Assembly: GCA_944321445.1 (NCBI GenBank)
Contig: CALULJ010000006.1
Coordinates: forward strand, 1 to 64,000
Length of the DNA: 64,000 bases
Reading direction: 5' to 3'
DNA from: an uncultured Collinsella sp.
Lineage (GTDB): Bacteria; Actinomycetota; Coriobacteriia; Coriobacteriales; Coriobacteriaceae
Shown: in pieces, positions 1 to 7,990 of the stretch
How the letters are laid out: every line of letters starts with the position of its first letter
Numbering within the stretch: position 1 is the first letter of the stretch
Program-made: the position numbers and the translations under genes
The notes under the pieces: model-generated
What the model saw: the letters and a program-made list of their open reading frames with translations, nothing else
Told to the model about the DNA's origin: nothing
The model's database searches: none

Positions 1-135
1 CTGCCTGCGATTGCTGTCTGCGGGCCGTTCGGCGCGGCCCAGGCGCAGGCATCCGGCCTGTATGCGCAGGCCATGGCGGAACGCGGCTTTCTGACCAAGG
101 CACTTGACCCGCCCTTTACCCGCCAGAGCGGCGCC
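1..135 (+). pseudogene. Internal fragment of an alpha/beta-hydrolase (YcjY/dienelactone-hydrolase type)
   Basis: Read in plus frame 1 from base 1, this stretch gives PAIAVCGPFGA, then SGLYAQAMAERGF and DPPFTRQSGASPR. That is the pattern of the region before the nucleophile in YcjY-like alpha/beta hydrolases (usually xPAIVVxGPxG, SGLYAQxxAERGF, DPSxxGESGGxPR). The similarity stops near base 135 and the frame reaches a stop near base 195. It lies antisense to the end of the helicase frame. It is a fragment: either a misjoined contig end or a true rearrangement remnant. Several normally conserved positions are changed (for example ESGG to QSGA), which fits decay or poor sequence quality. Confidence 0.5.
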
Positions 136-923
136 TCGCCGCGGCGCAACGCGAGCTCGACGGTGCCTTCAAGCGAGGTCAGGACGTACTCGTAGGATAG
201 CGGTACGGGGCGCGGCGCGTCGGTGACGGCGTCGACTTCGGCGCCGGTGCGCTCGCGCAGCGCGTCGGCGATCTGCGTGATGTCGCCGAGCGTGGCGCTC
301 ATGAGCATGAACTGCGCGCGCGGCAGCGTGAGCAGCGGAACCTGCCACGCCCAGCCGCGGTCGGGGTCGGCGAAGTAGTGGAACTCGTCCATGGCGACGC
401 AGCCCACATCGGAGTCCTCGCCCTCGCGCAGTGCCTGGTTCGCCAGAATCTCGGCCGTGCAGCAGATGACCGGGGCGCCGGTGTTGATGTGCGTGTCGCC
501 GGTGATCATGCCCACGTTGTCACGGCCGAGCACCTCGACCAGGTCGAAGAACTTTTCGCTCACGAGGGCCTTGATGGGGGCGGTGTAATAGGCGCGTTTG
601 CCCTGCGCCATGCCCATGAACAGCATGCCGAGCGCAACGAGCGACTTGCCGGAGCCGGTGGGGGTGCCCAAGATGACATGGTCACCGGCGGCGAGGTCCA
701 TCAGCGCTTCCTCCTGGTGCGCCCACAGCTCGATGCCCTGGCCCTCGGCCCATTCGAAGAAGCGCTCGAATGCCTCGTCGGGCGTCAGCCACGGCTCGGG
801 CGTGCTGCCGTCTTCGGGTTCCCACCAGCTGGGCGAGAGTGCGCCCAGCGACCCGCTTGTCAAAGCGCCGGTGCCGCCCGCAAAAGAGCTCGCCGATGCC
901 GTTGTGTTCATCGTGTCTGCCAC
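1..923 (-). CDS. Ski2/HelY-like DEAD/DEAH-box RNA helicase, N-terminal part (runs off window)
   Basis: The minus frame opens at GTG 923, with AAGGA six bases upstream; an in-frame ATG lies at 911. It shows the N-terminal helicase motifs in order: Walker A GTPTGSGKS, motif Ia TAPIKALVSEKFF, the CCTAEILANQAL segment, the Walker B-type MDEFHYF and motif III LMSATLGD. This order is typical of Ski2/Mtr4/HelY superfamily 2 helicases of Actinobacteria, which unwind RNA in an ATP-dependent way. Only about the first 260 residues resemble the family. After RRGEAPL the frame stays open to base 1, but the residues no longer look like a helicase because the DNA there is a plus-strand hydrolase fragment. 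The gene is therefore cut at the window edge or by a chimeric junction. Confidence 0.75.
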   Translation of the reverse strand, partial: MADTMNTTASASSFAGGTGALTSGSLGALSPSWWEPEDGSTPEPWLTPDEAFERFFEWAEGQGIELWAHQEEALMDLAAGDHVILGTPTGSGKSLVALGMLFMGMAQGKRAYYTAPIKALVSEKFFDLVEVLGRDNVGMITGDTHINTGAPVICCTAEILANQALREGEDSDVGCVAMDEFHYFADPDRGWAWQVPLLTLPRAQFMLMSATLGDITQIADALRERTGAEVDAVTDAPRPVPLSYEYVLTSLEGTVELALRRGEAPLWRVKGGSSALVRKPRSAMACAYRPDACAWAAPNGPQTAIAG

Positions 924-1073
924 GTGCCGTCCTTTTCGATAGCGATTTGTCCGCACACCATTATGTCGCATCTGCGCGGAGAAGTTGCCGCACTGCCTGC
1001 GCAGATTTGCTTCGCGCTCTGTTCGGCATGTTCTTAGGCAGGATACGGGCCGAAGAGGGTGTTGTGAGCGGCG

Positions 1074-1259
1074 GCTAGACAAAAAAGCGAGTTTTGGTCA
1101 TGTGCATAGAGCGTGCAGATTGCCCAGAATTGAGCAGTGTATATTGAAGCAAGATTATCTGGGCAAATGCTAGACAGAATGAATAGAAAAGTCCGAAATC
1201 GGACTAAATAAATGTTATAAAGCTAATAGGAATAGCCAAAACTCGATTTTTTGTCTAGC
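1074..1259. repeat. 186-bp element with 24-bp terminal inverted repeats in the helicase/AbiEi-like intergenic region
   Basis: The arm at 1074-1097 and the reverse complement of 1236-1259 match at 23 of 24 positions; each begins GCTAGAC followed by six A. Inside lie a second inverted repeat (TTGCCCAGA at 1120-1128 against 1158-1166), a tight hairpin GTCCG-AAAT-CGGAC at 1191-1204, and a further GCTAGAC at 1169-1175. The interior is AT-rich compared with the genome. No open frame is convincing and I see no target duplication. It could be a miniature transposable element or a structured regulatory region. It fills most of the 390-bp gap 924-1313. Just beyond it, CCCTGAC/GTCAGGG (1261-1286) forms another hairpin. 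Confidence 0.6.
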
Positions 1260-1313
1260 GCCCTGACGCCGTCTCGTGAGTCAGGGAAATCTATATACAT
1301 TTTCAAGGCATTT

Positions 1314-2369
1314 TTATGCAATTTCGGCAGCCGCATCATCGTCATCGCCCTTTTCGCCGTTATCACTAGGACCATCGGACAGGTCTTCGGACAGGGCTCC
1401 GTGCAAGAGCGCCTGTTGCAGCTTGTGTTTGCGCGTTCTTACCCGGTACTGCTTGTCGGCTCGTCGAGCGAGGAGGCGCGCGATTGCCTCGAGCTTGTTC
1501 AAATCCTTGAACTGCGATGCGGAGATGCGCACAACGATGATATCCATGCAGGCAAATGCTGTTTCGCGTTCGGTGTCGCGCTGTCGCTGTTGCTCATTGT
1601 TGTGGTAGACGCTGTCATACTCCAGGTCTACAAGCGATGCGGCAAAGAAGGCATCGCACTCGATTTCTGTGAGCTCGCAGGCTTTGCGTGCCTCTTCGTT
1701 CAATTCGATTTTGTGATTAAGTGTCGGCTGTTCCATGCCGAAGCCCCCATACAGCTGAGGTGTTGCAAGCATGATGACCGTTGCGCTCTCCATGGGCGAC
1801 CGCGAGCGCTCGAGCAGGTAAGGCAGTGCCTGCAGTGCGTTGCGTTTGCCTTTGATCGGCGGCAGCGCTCCGAGGTATGCAGTGAGGGAATTGACGGTCA
1901 TTGCGGGCTCGCTGGGCGTGAAGCCGAAGCTGCCGTCTGCCGGGAGCGTATAGATCCCCATGAGCTCGAACCCGAGCTTGAACAGATGGGGCACGTCGAG
2001 CACGGCGGCCATCTGCACAAAGCACAGCTCGGGTTTGACGATGTAGACCCCGCTCGTAAGTTTCAGCAGGGAGCCGGGCGGCAGCTTGACGCTGCACGAG
2101 TGGGGCAGGATGGGTTCAGTTCTGCTGCGCTTATTCGAGCGGGAGACCAGTACGTGCAGCTCGGCGTGCTCGTTGCTTTTGGGTTCGTGTGCGACGCCGA
2201 GCCTGATGAGCTGTTCGAAGTCGCAGTCGTCGAGCCGCGAAGAGGCATCGCGAAGCACTTCCGCCTGCTCGCGTTCGTCTAGGTGCTCCCAGAATATGCC
2301 GTTGCGCCAGGTCCGTGAGCTTCGTATAGCATGCAGCGCCGTTTCGCGACAGAAGATAACAGGATTCAT
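1314..2369 (-). CDS. AbiEi-like/endonuclease-fold (DUF559/Vsr-like) protein
   Basis: A 351-residue protein with no signal peptide or membrane segment. The C-terminal third contains ASLVDLEYDSVYHN followed by QRQRDTERETAF and a MDIIVVRISASQF strand. This resembles the D-x-EYDS-x-xH core of Vsr/DUF559-type nuclease folds found at the end of many coriobacterial AbiEi-related proteins. The N-terminal part is not recognisable to me. The tail is acidic low complexity (GEKGDDDDAAAEIA). The start at 2369 has GAGGGG upstream, and an AT-rich promoter-like stretch (2385-2455) precedes it. AbiEi proteins are antitoxins/regulators of type IV toxin-antitoxin systems, but no AbiEii toxin gene is adjacent. 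Whether it cleaves DNA is unknown; the nuclease-fold reading is an inference from a few residues. Confidence 0.6.
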   Translation of the reverse strand: MNPVIFCRETALHAIRSSRTWRNGIFWEHLDEREQAEVLRDASSRLDDCDFEQLIRLGVAHEPKSNEHAELHVLVSRSNKRSRTEPILPHSCSVKLPPGSLLKLTSGVYIVKPELCFVQMAAVLDVPHLFKLGFELMGIYTLPADGSFGFTPSEPAMTVNSLTAYLGALPPIKGKRNALQALPYLLERSRSPMESATVIMLATPQLYGGFGMEQPTLNHKIELNEEARKACELTEIECDAFFAASLVDLEYDSVYHNNEQQRQRDTERETAFACMDIIVVRISASQFKDLNKLEAIARLLARRADKQYRVRTRKHKLQQALLHGALSEDLSDGPSDNGEKGDDDDAAAEIA

Positions 2370-2456
2370 ACAACGCCCCTCATATCAACTAGATAATGTG
2401 GAGTATAGAACCACAGTTAATATAAGTATATGGTTGTATGCAAACAATATTATGTT

Positions 2457-3311
2457 CTATTCGCCGGGTATGCGTTTTTTGCCTTTGCGCTCGCGATTAC
2501 GAAAGTTCTCGACCGCGGCCTCCATGCCAAGCGGCACGTAGTCCAGGGAAAAGAGATCATCGGGCAGGTAGCGCATGAGGCTTTGCTCGGCGTCGCGGCC
2601 TTCCTGGATGCGGGCGTCATCGGGTGCGGGGCCGGGCGTCGCGCAGATGCCGTAGACGTGCGCGCCTTTCTCGGTCAGGCGTCGCTCGTATTCGGTTTCA
2701 GGAAACTCAGGGTGCTCCGCCCTCACGTCGTCCGAGATCCACAGCATTTCATAGCCGGCGGCAGGGAACTGCGATTTGGCGTACTCCCAGAGCGGCTGGC
2801 TGTCGGTGCGCAGCGTGACGGTGCCGCCAGGCGCAAGCAGCTGGCGAAATCCGAGCAGGTGGTCGACGTTCACCAAGCGGCGCCGGGCGTGATGGCGCTT
2901 GGGGTAGGGCGTGGGGAAGTTCAAGGTGATAGCGAAAAGCTCGCCTGCTGCGAAAAGCTGGGGCAGCGCATCGGCTCCGCGCGGGATGAGCACCATGTTG
3001 CGCAGGCGTTCCTCGCAGGCGCGCTGCGCAGCGTATGCGATGCAGATGGGTTCCACGTCCATGCCAAGGTGCAGCGCCTCGGGCTTTCGGTGCGCGCACT
3101 GTGCGATGAAGGAGCCCTTGCCGCAGCCGAGGTCAAGATGGACTTCGGCATAGGCAGCACGCGCATCCTCGCGTTGCGGCTCGAGGGGCCAGCAGGCTTC
3201 TGCCCAGCGGCCCGCCAGGGCGGGGGCGTTCGTCTCGATGGCGTCGGCATAGCGCTCAAGGCGTTCATCGAGATTGAAGTTCTTCGGCAGGCGAATATGC
3301 GTAAGACCCAT
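2457..3311 (-). CDS. trmB: tRNA (guanine-N7-)-methyltransferase TrmB
   Basis: A SAM-dependent class I methyltransferase of 284 residues that methylates G46 of tRNA at N7. The SAM-binding motif I is seen as HLDLGCGKGSF, with the acidic ribose-binding motif at HLGMDVEP. The TrmB signature NFPTPYPKRHHARR follows, then a GTVTLRTDS strand and the C-terminal TEYERRLTEKG region typical of the family (usually TxYE). The length is slightly above the usual 210-250 because of an N-terminal extension. Its start is not strongly marked; a palindromic ATATAC-GCG-GTATAT lies upstream at 3396-3410. It is downstream of another tRNA-methyltransferase-like gene on the same strand, 119 bp away, and close to Elp3, so the neighbourhood is about tRNA modification. 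Confidence 0.85.
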   Translation of the reverse strand: MGLTHIRLPKNFNLDERLERYADAIETNAPALAGRWAEACWPLEPQREDARAAYAEVHLDLGCGKGSFIAQCAHRKPEALHLGMDVEPICIAYAAQRACEERLRNMVLIPRGADALPQLFAAGELFAITLNFPTPYPKRHHARRRLVNVDHLLGFRQLLAPGGTVTLRTDSQPLWEYAKSQFPAAGYEMLWISDDVRAEHPEFPETEYERRLTEKGAHVYGICATPGPAPDDARIQEGRDAEQSLMRYLPDDLFSLDYVPLGMEAAVENFRNRERKGKKRIPGE

Positions 3312-3430
3312 GGGGATCCCTTCAGCGCGGACGTTGCGAGGCTGTACGTGTTTTGGTGCGCGAGGATTGTAGCCGAAGATCAGGCGCTTCGGACGATATA
3401 CGCGGTATATGCACGGATGCGGTATCGCGG

Positions 3431-4195
3431 TCAGCCCTTGCGAAACACGAGGTAGCGGTTGAGCGTGCCGCTGCGGCCATCGGCATCGTAGCGAGCGATT
3501 TCAACGGCGCCTGCGCGCGCGAGGTGCTGTGCGTACGCGTCGATTTCCTCGTCATCGAAATGATGACAAAAGCGCAGGGGACGCGGGTCATCTTGCCACC
3601 CGAGATAATGATCGCCGGGATCGAGTTCGGCATGCGGCAGCCCGGAGGCCTCTGCGAGCGCGTCGGCCGTCGCCGCCTTTGCGGCGAGGCGCGGGTCGTC
3701 CATGAAGCGCCAAAGCGACAGCGCGATGAAGCCGCCGGGGACGGTCATGCGCGCCATGAGGTCAAGAAGCTCCCCGCGCAGGCGCGCTCCGGGCACATGG
3801 TGCAAAAACCCGAAGCAGACGGTGAAATGGGCCGGCGCGAGTCCGGGCAGAGGGTCGCGTCCGGCTTGCAGCTCATCCAAGAGGTCAACCTGCCAGCAAT
3901 GCGCATCGGGTATTGAGGGGGCGAGTGCGGCAAGCTCCGCCGAGGCGTCGACAGCGTGGAACACTGCGGCTGCCCCGCCCAGCCGCTCGAGGCAAAACCG
4001 TTCGAACCTCAGGTTGCCGCAGGCAAGATCGAGAATCACCGGGGCGCTCTGCGCGCCGATACGTTCCGCAGCGAGGTCCATAAGCCGCTCCCAGCCTGGC
4101 CAGGGCGCCTGACGCGTGGCGGAGAACGTGTCCGCGTGCTCGCGGTAAAAGCGGTTGTTCAGCTCGATGAGCGTGCGCTCGGTTGCGGTGTTCAT
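3431..4195 (-). CDS. Trm9/ABH8-like class I SAM methyltransferase (possible tRNA wobble-uridine methylester enzyme)
   Basis: A 254-residue methyltransferase. The N-terminus carries FYREHADTFSATRQAPWP (residues 17-33), matching the Y-x5-A-x2-FS-x-TR-x3-WP signature of eukaryotic Trm9/ALKBH8. These enzymes methylate 5-carboxymethyluridine at tRNA position 34 to mcm5U. Motif I is ILDLACGN (about 54-61), and a FGFLHHVPG segment stands where Trm9 has VVHHWS. The C-terminus (CHHFDDEEI, then DADGRSGTLNRYLVFRKG) resembles the Trm9 ending. The gene starts 145 bp from, and divergent to, elp3, whose product makes cm5U34 in other organisms. The family call is by motif; activity on tRNA is inferred from family and location. 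It could instead be a generic small-molecule methyltransferase. Confidence 0.65.
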   Translation of the reverse strand: MNTATERTLIELNNRFYREHADTFSATRQAPWPGWERLMDLAAERIGAQSAPVILDLACGNLRFERFCLERLGGAAAVFHAVDASAELAALAPSIPDAHCWQVDLLDELQAGRDPLPGLAPAHFTVCFGFLHHVPGARLRGELLDLMARMTVPGGFIALSLWRFMDDPRLAAKAATADALAEASGLPHAELDPGDHYLGWQDDPRPLRFCHHFDDEEIDAYAQHLARAGAVEIARYDADGRSGTLNRYLVFRKG

Positions 4196-4340
4196 GGTGC
4201 TTCCTGTTGAGAGATCGGGTTCGCGGCTTCATCATACGTGCCCGCGCAGGCGCCGTCGAGTACGCATGCGTTACGTGCCCCGCTGCACAAAGGATGCGGA
4301 GACGGGGCGCATGTCCGGCATATCGCCTAGAATCGAAGGT

Positions 4341-6236
4341 ATGGAACAGATCATTTTGGACATACTCGCGGCGCTTCGTTGCGGCGAGAAGGTGGATAAC
4401 GACGCGCTCGTGCGCTTGGTCCATGCACAGGCGAAGCGCTCGGGTGGTGACAAACGCGCGTTTGCCAAGCGCCGGCTGCTGCCGTTCTACCAGCGCGTGA
4501 AGCGCGAGGAGCCCGAGCGCTGGGCATCGTGGCGCGTGACGCCCGAGCTCGAAGAGCAGCTGCTGCGCGTGTTGCGCATGAAACCGCGCCGCTCGGCATC
4601 GGGTGTGGCCACCATCACCGTCATCACCAAGCCGTGGCCGTGCGGCAGCGATTGCCGCTACTGCCCCAACGACGTGCGCATGCCCAAAAGCTACCTGCAC
4701 GACGAGCCCGCCTGCGCCCGTGCGGAGCAGAACTGCTTCGACCCTTACCTGCAAGTCTCCACGCGTCTCACGGCCCTGTCTCAAATGGGGCACGCAACGG
4801 ACAAGATCGAGCTCATCGTGCTGGGCGGCACGTGGAGCGATTACCCGCGCGGCTACCAGATCTGGTTCATAACGGAGCTCTTCCGCGCGCTGAACGACGA
4901 CGCCATCTCGGGCGTTGCGGCAAACCCGATGCTGGCCGAGCCCGGGCAGGACAAGGGCGCGGTGCTTGCGAGTACCGAGGACGTTCCAGAAGGCGTGGTG
5001 CGTCGGCGGGCGCGCTATCGCGATCTGGGCATCCCGTCGGATGAGGAGACGCTCGCCGCCTTCGCGCGCGACGCACAACGTGCGGTCGATGCGGGTGAGC
5101 TGCGCTACAACCAAGCGGTGACGGAGCTCTATGGCTCCTCGAACGCGTGGGCAAATGCCGCGCGCTACCAGCATGCCACGCTTGAGGAGCTTGAGCGCCA
5201 GCAGCGCCTGAACGAGACGGCACGTCATCGCATGGTGGGCTTGGTAATCGAGACGCGCCCCGATGCCATCTCGGCAGAGGCGCTCACGCTCATTCGGCGC
5301 CTGGGCTGCACCAAGGTGCAGATGGGCATCCAAAGCACCGACCAGCGCATTCTCGATGCCAACGAGCGGCGGATATCGGTCGCGCGCATCGCCGAGTCGT
5401 TCGATTTGCTGCGCGCCTTCGGGTTCAAAATCCATGCGCACGCGATGGTGAACCTGCTGGGTGCTACGCCCGAGGCGGACAAACGCGACTACGCCCGCCT
5501 TATGACCGAGCCTTCGTTTCAGCCGGACGAGGTGAAGCTGTACCCCTGTGCGCTCATCGAGGGCGCGCGCCTGTGCCGTGACTTCGAGGCGGGACGGTGG
5601 CGTCCCTACACGGAAGACGAACTCATCGACGTGCTCGTTGCCGACACGCTCGCCACGCCGGCGTTCTGCCGCATCTCGCGCATGATTCGCGACTTCTCGT
5701 CCGACGACATCAAGGCGGGAAACAAGAAGCCCAACCTGCGGCAGCTCGTGGAGGCGCGCCTCGCTCAGGGCGAGCGGGACGGGGGTCCGCGGGTGCGTGA
5801 GATTCGTTTCCGCGAGGTGGGCACGCATGCGATCGACCGAGAAGATCTGCGGCTGAAGGCTCTTTCCTATGCGACCTCCAACACGCAGGAGTGCTTCTTG
5901 CAGTGGGTCGATTCCCAAAACCGCATCTCGGGTTTCCTGCGCCTATCGCTGCCCGATCGCGCCTATGTGGAGCAGCACGCCCGCGAGCTGCCGGTCGCGC
6001 CTGGCGAAGCGATGATTCGCGAGGTGCATGTGTACGGCATGGCGACAGCAGTGGGCGAGGAGGGGCGTGCGGCGCAGCATCTGGGCTTGGGTCGTGCGCT
6101 CGTGGAGCGCGCCTGCGAGCTCGCCTGTTCTGCAGGCTATTCTTATCTAAACGTCATCAGCGCTGTGGGAACGCGGGAATACTATAGGCATCTGGGATTT
6201 GTGGACCATGGCCTGTACCTGCGGAAGGAGCTGTGA
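4341..6236 (+). CDS. elp3: Elp3-like tRNA U34 carboxymethyltransferase (radical SAM + GNAT)
   Basis: A 631-residue stand-alone Elongator catalytic subunit. In other organisms Elp3 uses SAM and acetyl-CoA to place a carboxymethyl group on wobble uridine of tRNA. The radical SAM site is CGSDCRYC (C101, C105, C108), followed by PKSYLHDEPACARAEQN, which is highly characteristic of Elp3. Further marks are VLGGTWSDYP, IETRPD and QMGIQSTDQRILDANER. The GNAT domain lies near the C-terminus, with the acetyl-CoA loop QHLGLGRA (about 579) and TREYYRHLGF. The chosen start ATG 4341 follows GAAGGT. The end overlaps the next gene as TGATG, implying translational coupling. Most bacteria lack Elp3 and use MnmE/MnmG instead, so its presence is notable. 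Confidence 0.9.
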   Translation: MEQIILDILAALRCGEKVDNDALVRLVHAQAKRSGGDKRAFAKRRLLPFYQRVKREEPERWASWRVTPELEEQLLRVLRMKPRRSASGVATITVITKPWPCGSDCRYCPNDVRMPKSYLHDEPACARAEQNCFDPYLQVSTRLTALSQMGHATDKIELIVLGGTWSDYPRGYQIWFITELFRALNDDAISGVAANPMLAEPGQDKGAVLASTEDVPEGVVRRRARYRDLGIPSDEETLAAFARDAQRAVDAGELRYNQAVTELYGSSNAWANAARYQHATLEELERQQRLNETARHRMVGLVIETRPDAISAEALTLIRRLGCTKVQMGIQSTDQRILDANERRISVARIAESFDLLRAFGFKIHAHAMVNLLGATPEADKRDYARLMTEPSFQPDEVKLYPCALIEGARLCRDFEAGRWRPYTEDELIDVLVADTLATPAFCRISRMIRDFSSDDIKAGNKKPNLRQLVEARLAQGERDGGPRVREIRFREVGTHAIDREDLRLKALSYATSNTQECFLQWVDSQNRISGFLRLSLPDRAYVEQHARELPVAPGEAMIREVHVYGMATAVGEEGRAAQHLGLGRALVERACELACSAGYSYLNVISAVGTREYYRHLGFVDHGLYLRKEL

Positions 6237-7207
6237 TGGAGAAGCCTGCGCCCGGGGCGCGAAGCGCTCGCCATACGGCCGGCATGCCGCGTGAGACCGT
6301 CGGCACCGTCGTCATCCTCGTTCTTGCTGTCGCGTTCACTGCGAGCGGCATGGGCGGCGCGCACGGTTATGCGTTCGTGCTGCTGTTCGCCATCGCCTCG
6401 GTCATCGCGATTGTCTACCTGCGCATCGATCCGCATGTTGCCTTTACTGCGCAGGGCGTTGCTCTCGTCCGCACGCGCCGGCTGGCGGATGGGTCGCTCG
6501 CGCGCGTGTTGCGGCAAGGCGGCGTCTACCAGTCTGCGACGTATTTGGACGAGCGGCGCTTCGAGCCGGTGTTTGCCTACCAACACGCTTTCGATGTGTT
6601 GTTCGATGCCGAGGACGCCATGCGCGAGGCGCGCGGGCACGGCGTGCGCCGGGTGCTCGCGCTGGGCGGCGGCGGGTATGCGTGGCCCAAGCACGCACTC
6701 ACGCAGCGCTCCGACCTGTCCATGGATGTCGTTGAGATCGACCAGGCGGTTATCGACACCGCGCGTCGCCTGTTTTTCGTGGGCGAGCTCGAGCTGCTTG
6801 CGGGCGAGCGCCTGAACCTGGTGTGCGCCGATGGCCGTGCATATGTGGAAGCCGCGCCTGCGGGTGCGTACGACGCCGTGGTGAACGATACGTTTTCCGG
6901 CCAGGAGCCGGTGCGGGCGCTCGCGACGGTGGAGGCCATGCACGCCGCGAAGGCATGCCTGGTGCCGGGCGGCATCTATCTCACCAACGTGGTGTCGCGC
7001 GCAGAAGGGGAGGACCTCTCGTTTTTGCGTGATGTCGCGGCAACGCTCAGCGCGGTGTTTACGCGCGTGTGGATTATTCCTGCCACGGACGACGATCTGG
7101 GTGGAGAGGACAACTACATCGTCATCGCGAGCGACGGAGCCTACGGCTTCGCGGATGCCATCCCCTTTGACAAGGCGTTTTTAGGCGACGCGCTCTACGA
7201 CGCGTAG
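6236..7207 (+). CDS. Membrane-anchored spermidine-synthase-like methyltransferase-fold protein
   Basis: A 323-residue protein. Two hydrophobic segments near the N-terminus (ETVGTVVILVLAVAFTASG and YAFVLLFAIASVIAIVYL) anchor it in the membrane. A cytosolic domain of the spermidine synthase/class I methyltransferase fold follows, with RVLALGGGGYAWPKH (nucleotide-binding loop), MDVVEIDQAVIDTA (acidic residue on the second strand) and YDAVVNDTFSGQEP where polyamine synthases have their catalytic Asp. Such fusions in bacteria are usually of unknown substrate and do not necessarily make spermidine. The ATG overlaps the elp3 stop codon (TGATG), so the two are probably co-translated. A GTG three bases upstream is an alternative start. 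Confidence 0.65.
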   Translation: MEKPAPGARSARHTAGMPRETVGTVVILVLAVAFTASGMGGAHGYAFVLLFAIASVIAIVYLRIDPHVAFTAQGVALVRTRRLADGSLARVLRQGGVYQSATYLDERRFEPVFAYQHAFDVLFDAEDAMREARGHGVRRVLALGGGGYAWPKHALTQRSDLSMDVVEIDQAVIDTARRLFFVGELELLAGERLNLVCADGRAYVEAAPAGAYDAVVNDTFSGQEPVRALATVEAMHAAKACLVPGGIYLTNVVSRAEGEDLSFLRDVAATLSAVFTRVWIIPATDDDLGGEDNYIVIASDGAYGFADAIPFDKAFLGDALYDA

Positions 7208-7248
7208 CAAAGGGCGTGTTCGGGCGGGCGCGGCGGCCCTAAGAAGCG

Positions 7249-7833
7249 TTATGCCGCGTAGTGCTCGAGCACCATGTCAACCAAGCTCAGCGCGCGCTCC
7301 GCCAGGCGGTAAGAACCCGCATGCAGGCACCAGTCGTAAATGGTGCCGCGGGCGACGCACAGAATCTTTTCAACGATCTGCGCGGGACTTCCGGTGAGCA
7401 CCCCCATGTCGACGCAGGCGCGCAGCGATTCCTCCAAGTGCACGCTGAAGGCACGATGCGAGTCGAGCATGTAGTCGTGTTCGACGGAAAGCTGGTTTTT
7501 GAAGTACTGGGCTGCCGCGAAATCGCCCATCTGTTCCATGGATTCCATCTGCTGGCGCACAAGAAGATGGATGTCGTCGATGGGGCCAGCTGTGGCGCGC
7601 GTGGTCCAAATTTGCTCGATCTGCTCGTCAAACAGGCGGTAACCCTCGTCGAGCAGGTCGCCCTTGCTGCCGAAGTGATGGTAGAACGCGCCGATAGATA
7701 CGCCTGCGGCCTCGCAGATGTCCTTGACCGTGATCTGCTCGTAAGGCTCGTGGGCGAACAGCTCGAGTGCGCAGGTAAAGATGGCGTGCTTGGTTTCGAG
7801 CGCCTGCTGCGCTCGCTTGGTGAGCCCTGCCAT
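7249..7833 (-). CDS. TetR-family transcriptional regulator
   Basis: A 194-residue DNA-binding regulator. The N-terminal helix-turn-helix reads TVKDICEAAGVSIGAFYHHF, followed by GSKGDLLDEGY, which is the standard TetR pattern (ITxxDIxxxAGVSxGxFYxHFxSKxxLL). The C-terminal ligand-binding part is all helical with no recognised ligand. The start ATG 7833 is chosen because AAAGGGG precedes it; the frame extends further upstream without a ribosome site. It is divergent from the flavoenzyme gene at 8045. A 49-bp palindrome lies between them, so it probably represses its own gene and that reductase. That link is inference from position. Confidence 0.88.
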   Translation of the reverse strand: MAGLTKRAQQALETKHAIFTCALELFAHEPYEQITVKDICEAAGVSIGAFYHHFGSKGDLLDEGYRLFDEQIEQIWTTRATAGPIDDIHLLVRQQMESMEQMGDFAAAQYFKNQLSVEHDYMLDSHRAFSVHLEESLRACVDMGVLTGSPAQIVEKILCVARGTIYDWCLHAGSYRLAERALSLVDMVLEHYAA

Positions 7834-7941
7834 GCTCGTCCCCTTTCGCCATCCCCATGTCGCGGCGCTCCGTGCGCCCGTAAGCCCTGTCCATCTTACT
7901 GAAAAAGCGAAGCGGCGGCGCGGGCGATTCCCCGCGTGCCG

Positions 7942-7990
7942 TTCGCGTTCGCAGAATGCCATTCGCCGAATGAGATTCTGCGAACGCGAA
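7942..7990. promoter_or_regulatory. 49-bp near-perfect palindrome, candidate TetR operator
   Basis: The arms TTCGCGTTCGCAGAAT (7942-7957) and ATTCTGCGAACGCGAA (7975-7990) are exact reverse complements, centred on CATTCG-C-CGAATG (7960-7972); only the two-base spacers GC/AG fail to pair. Outside the arms CCCCGCG (7930-7936) and CGCGGGG (7990-7996) resume pairing after a short offset. It sits between a divergent TetR gene and a reductase gene, where an operator is expected. It is much longer than a typical 15-25 bp TetR site, so it may hold two overlapping half-site pairs. Confidence 0.6.

Noticed and set aside
3885-5918. A 677-residue minus-strand frame opposite elp3
   Set aside because: Overlaps the unmistakable radical-SAM and GNAT motifs of elp3; composition is Arg/Ala/His-rich without family features.
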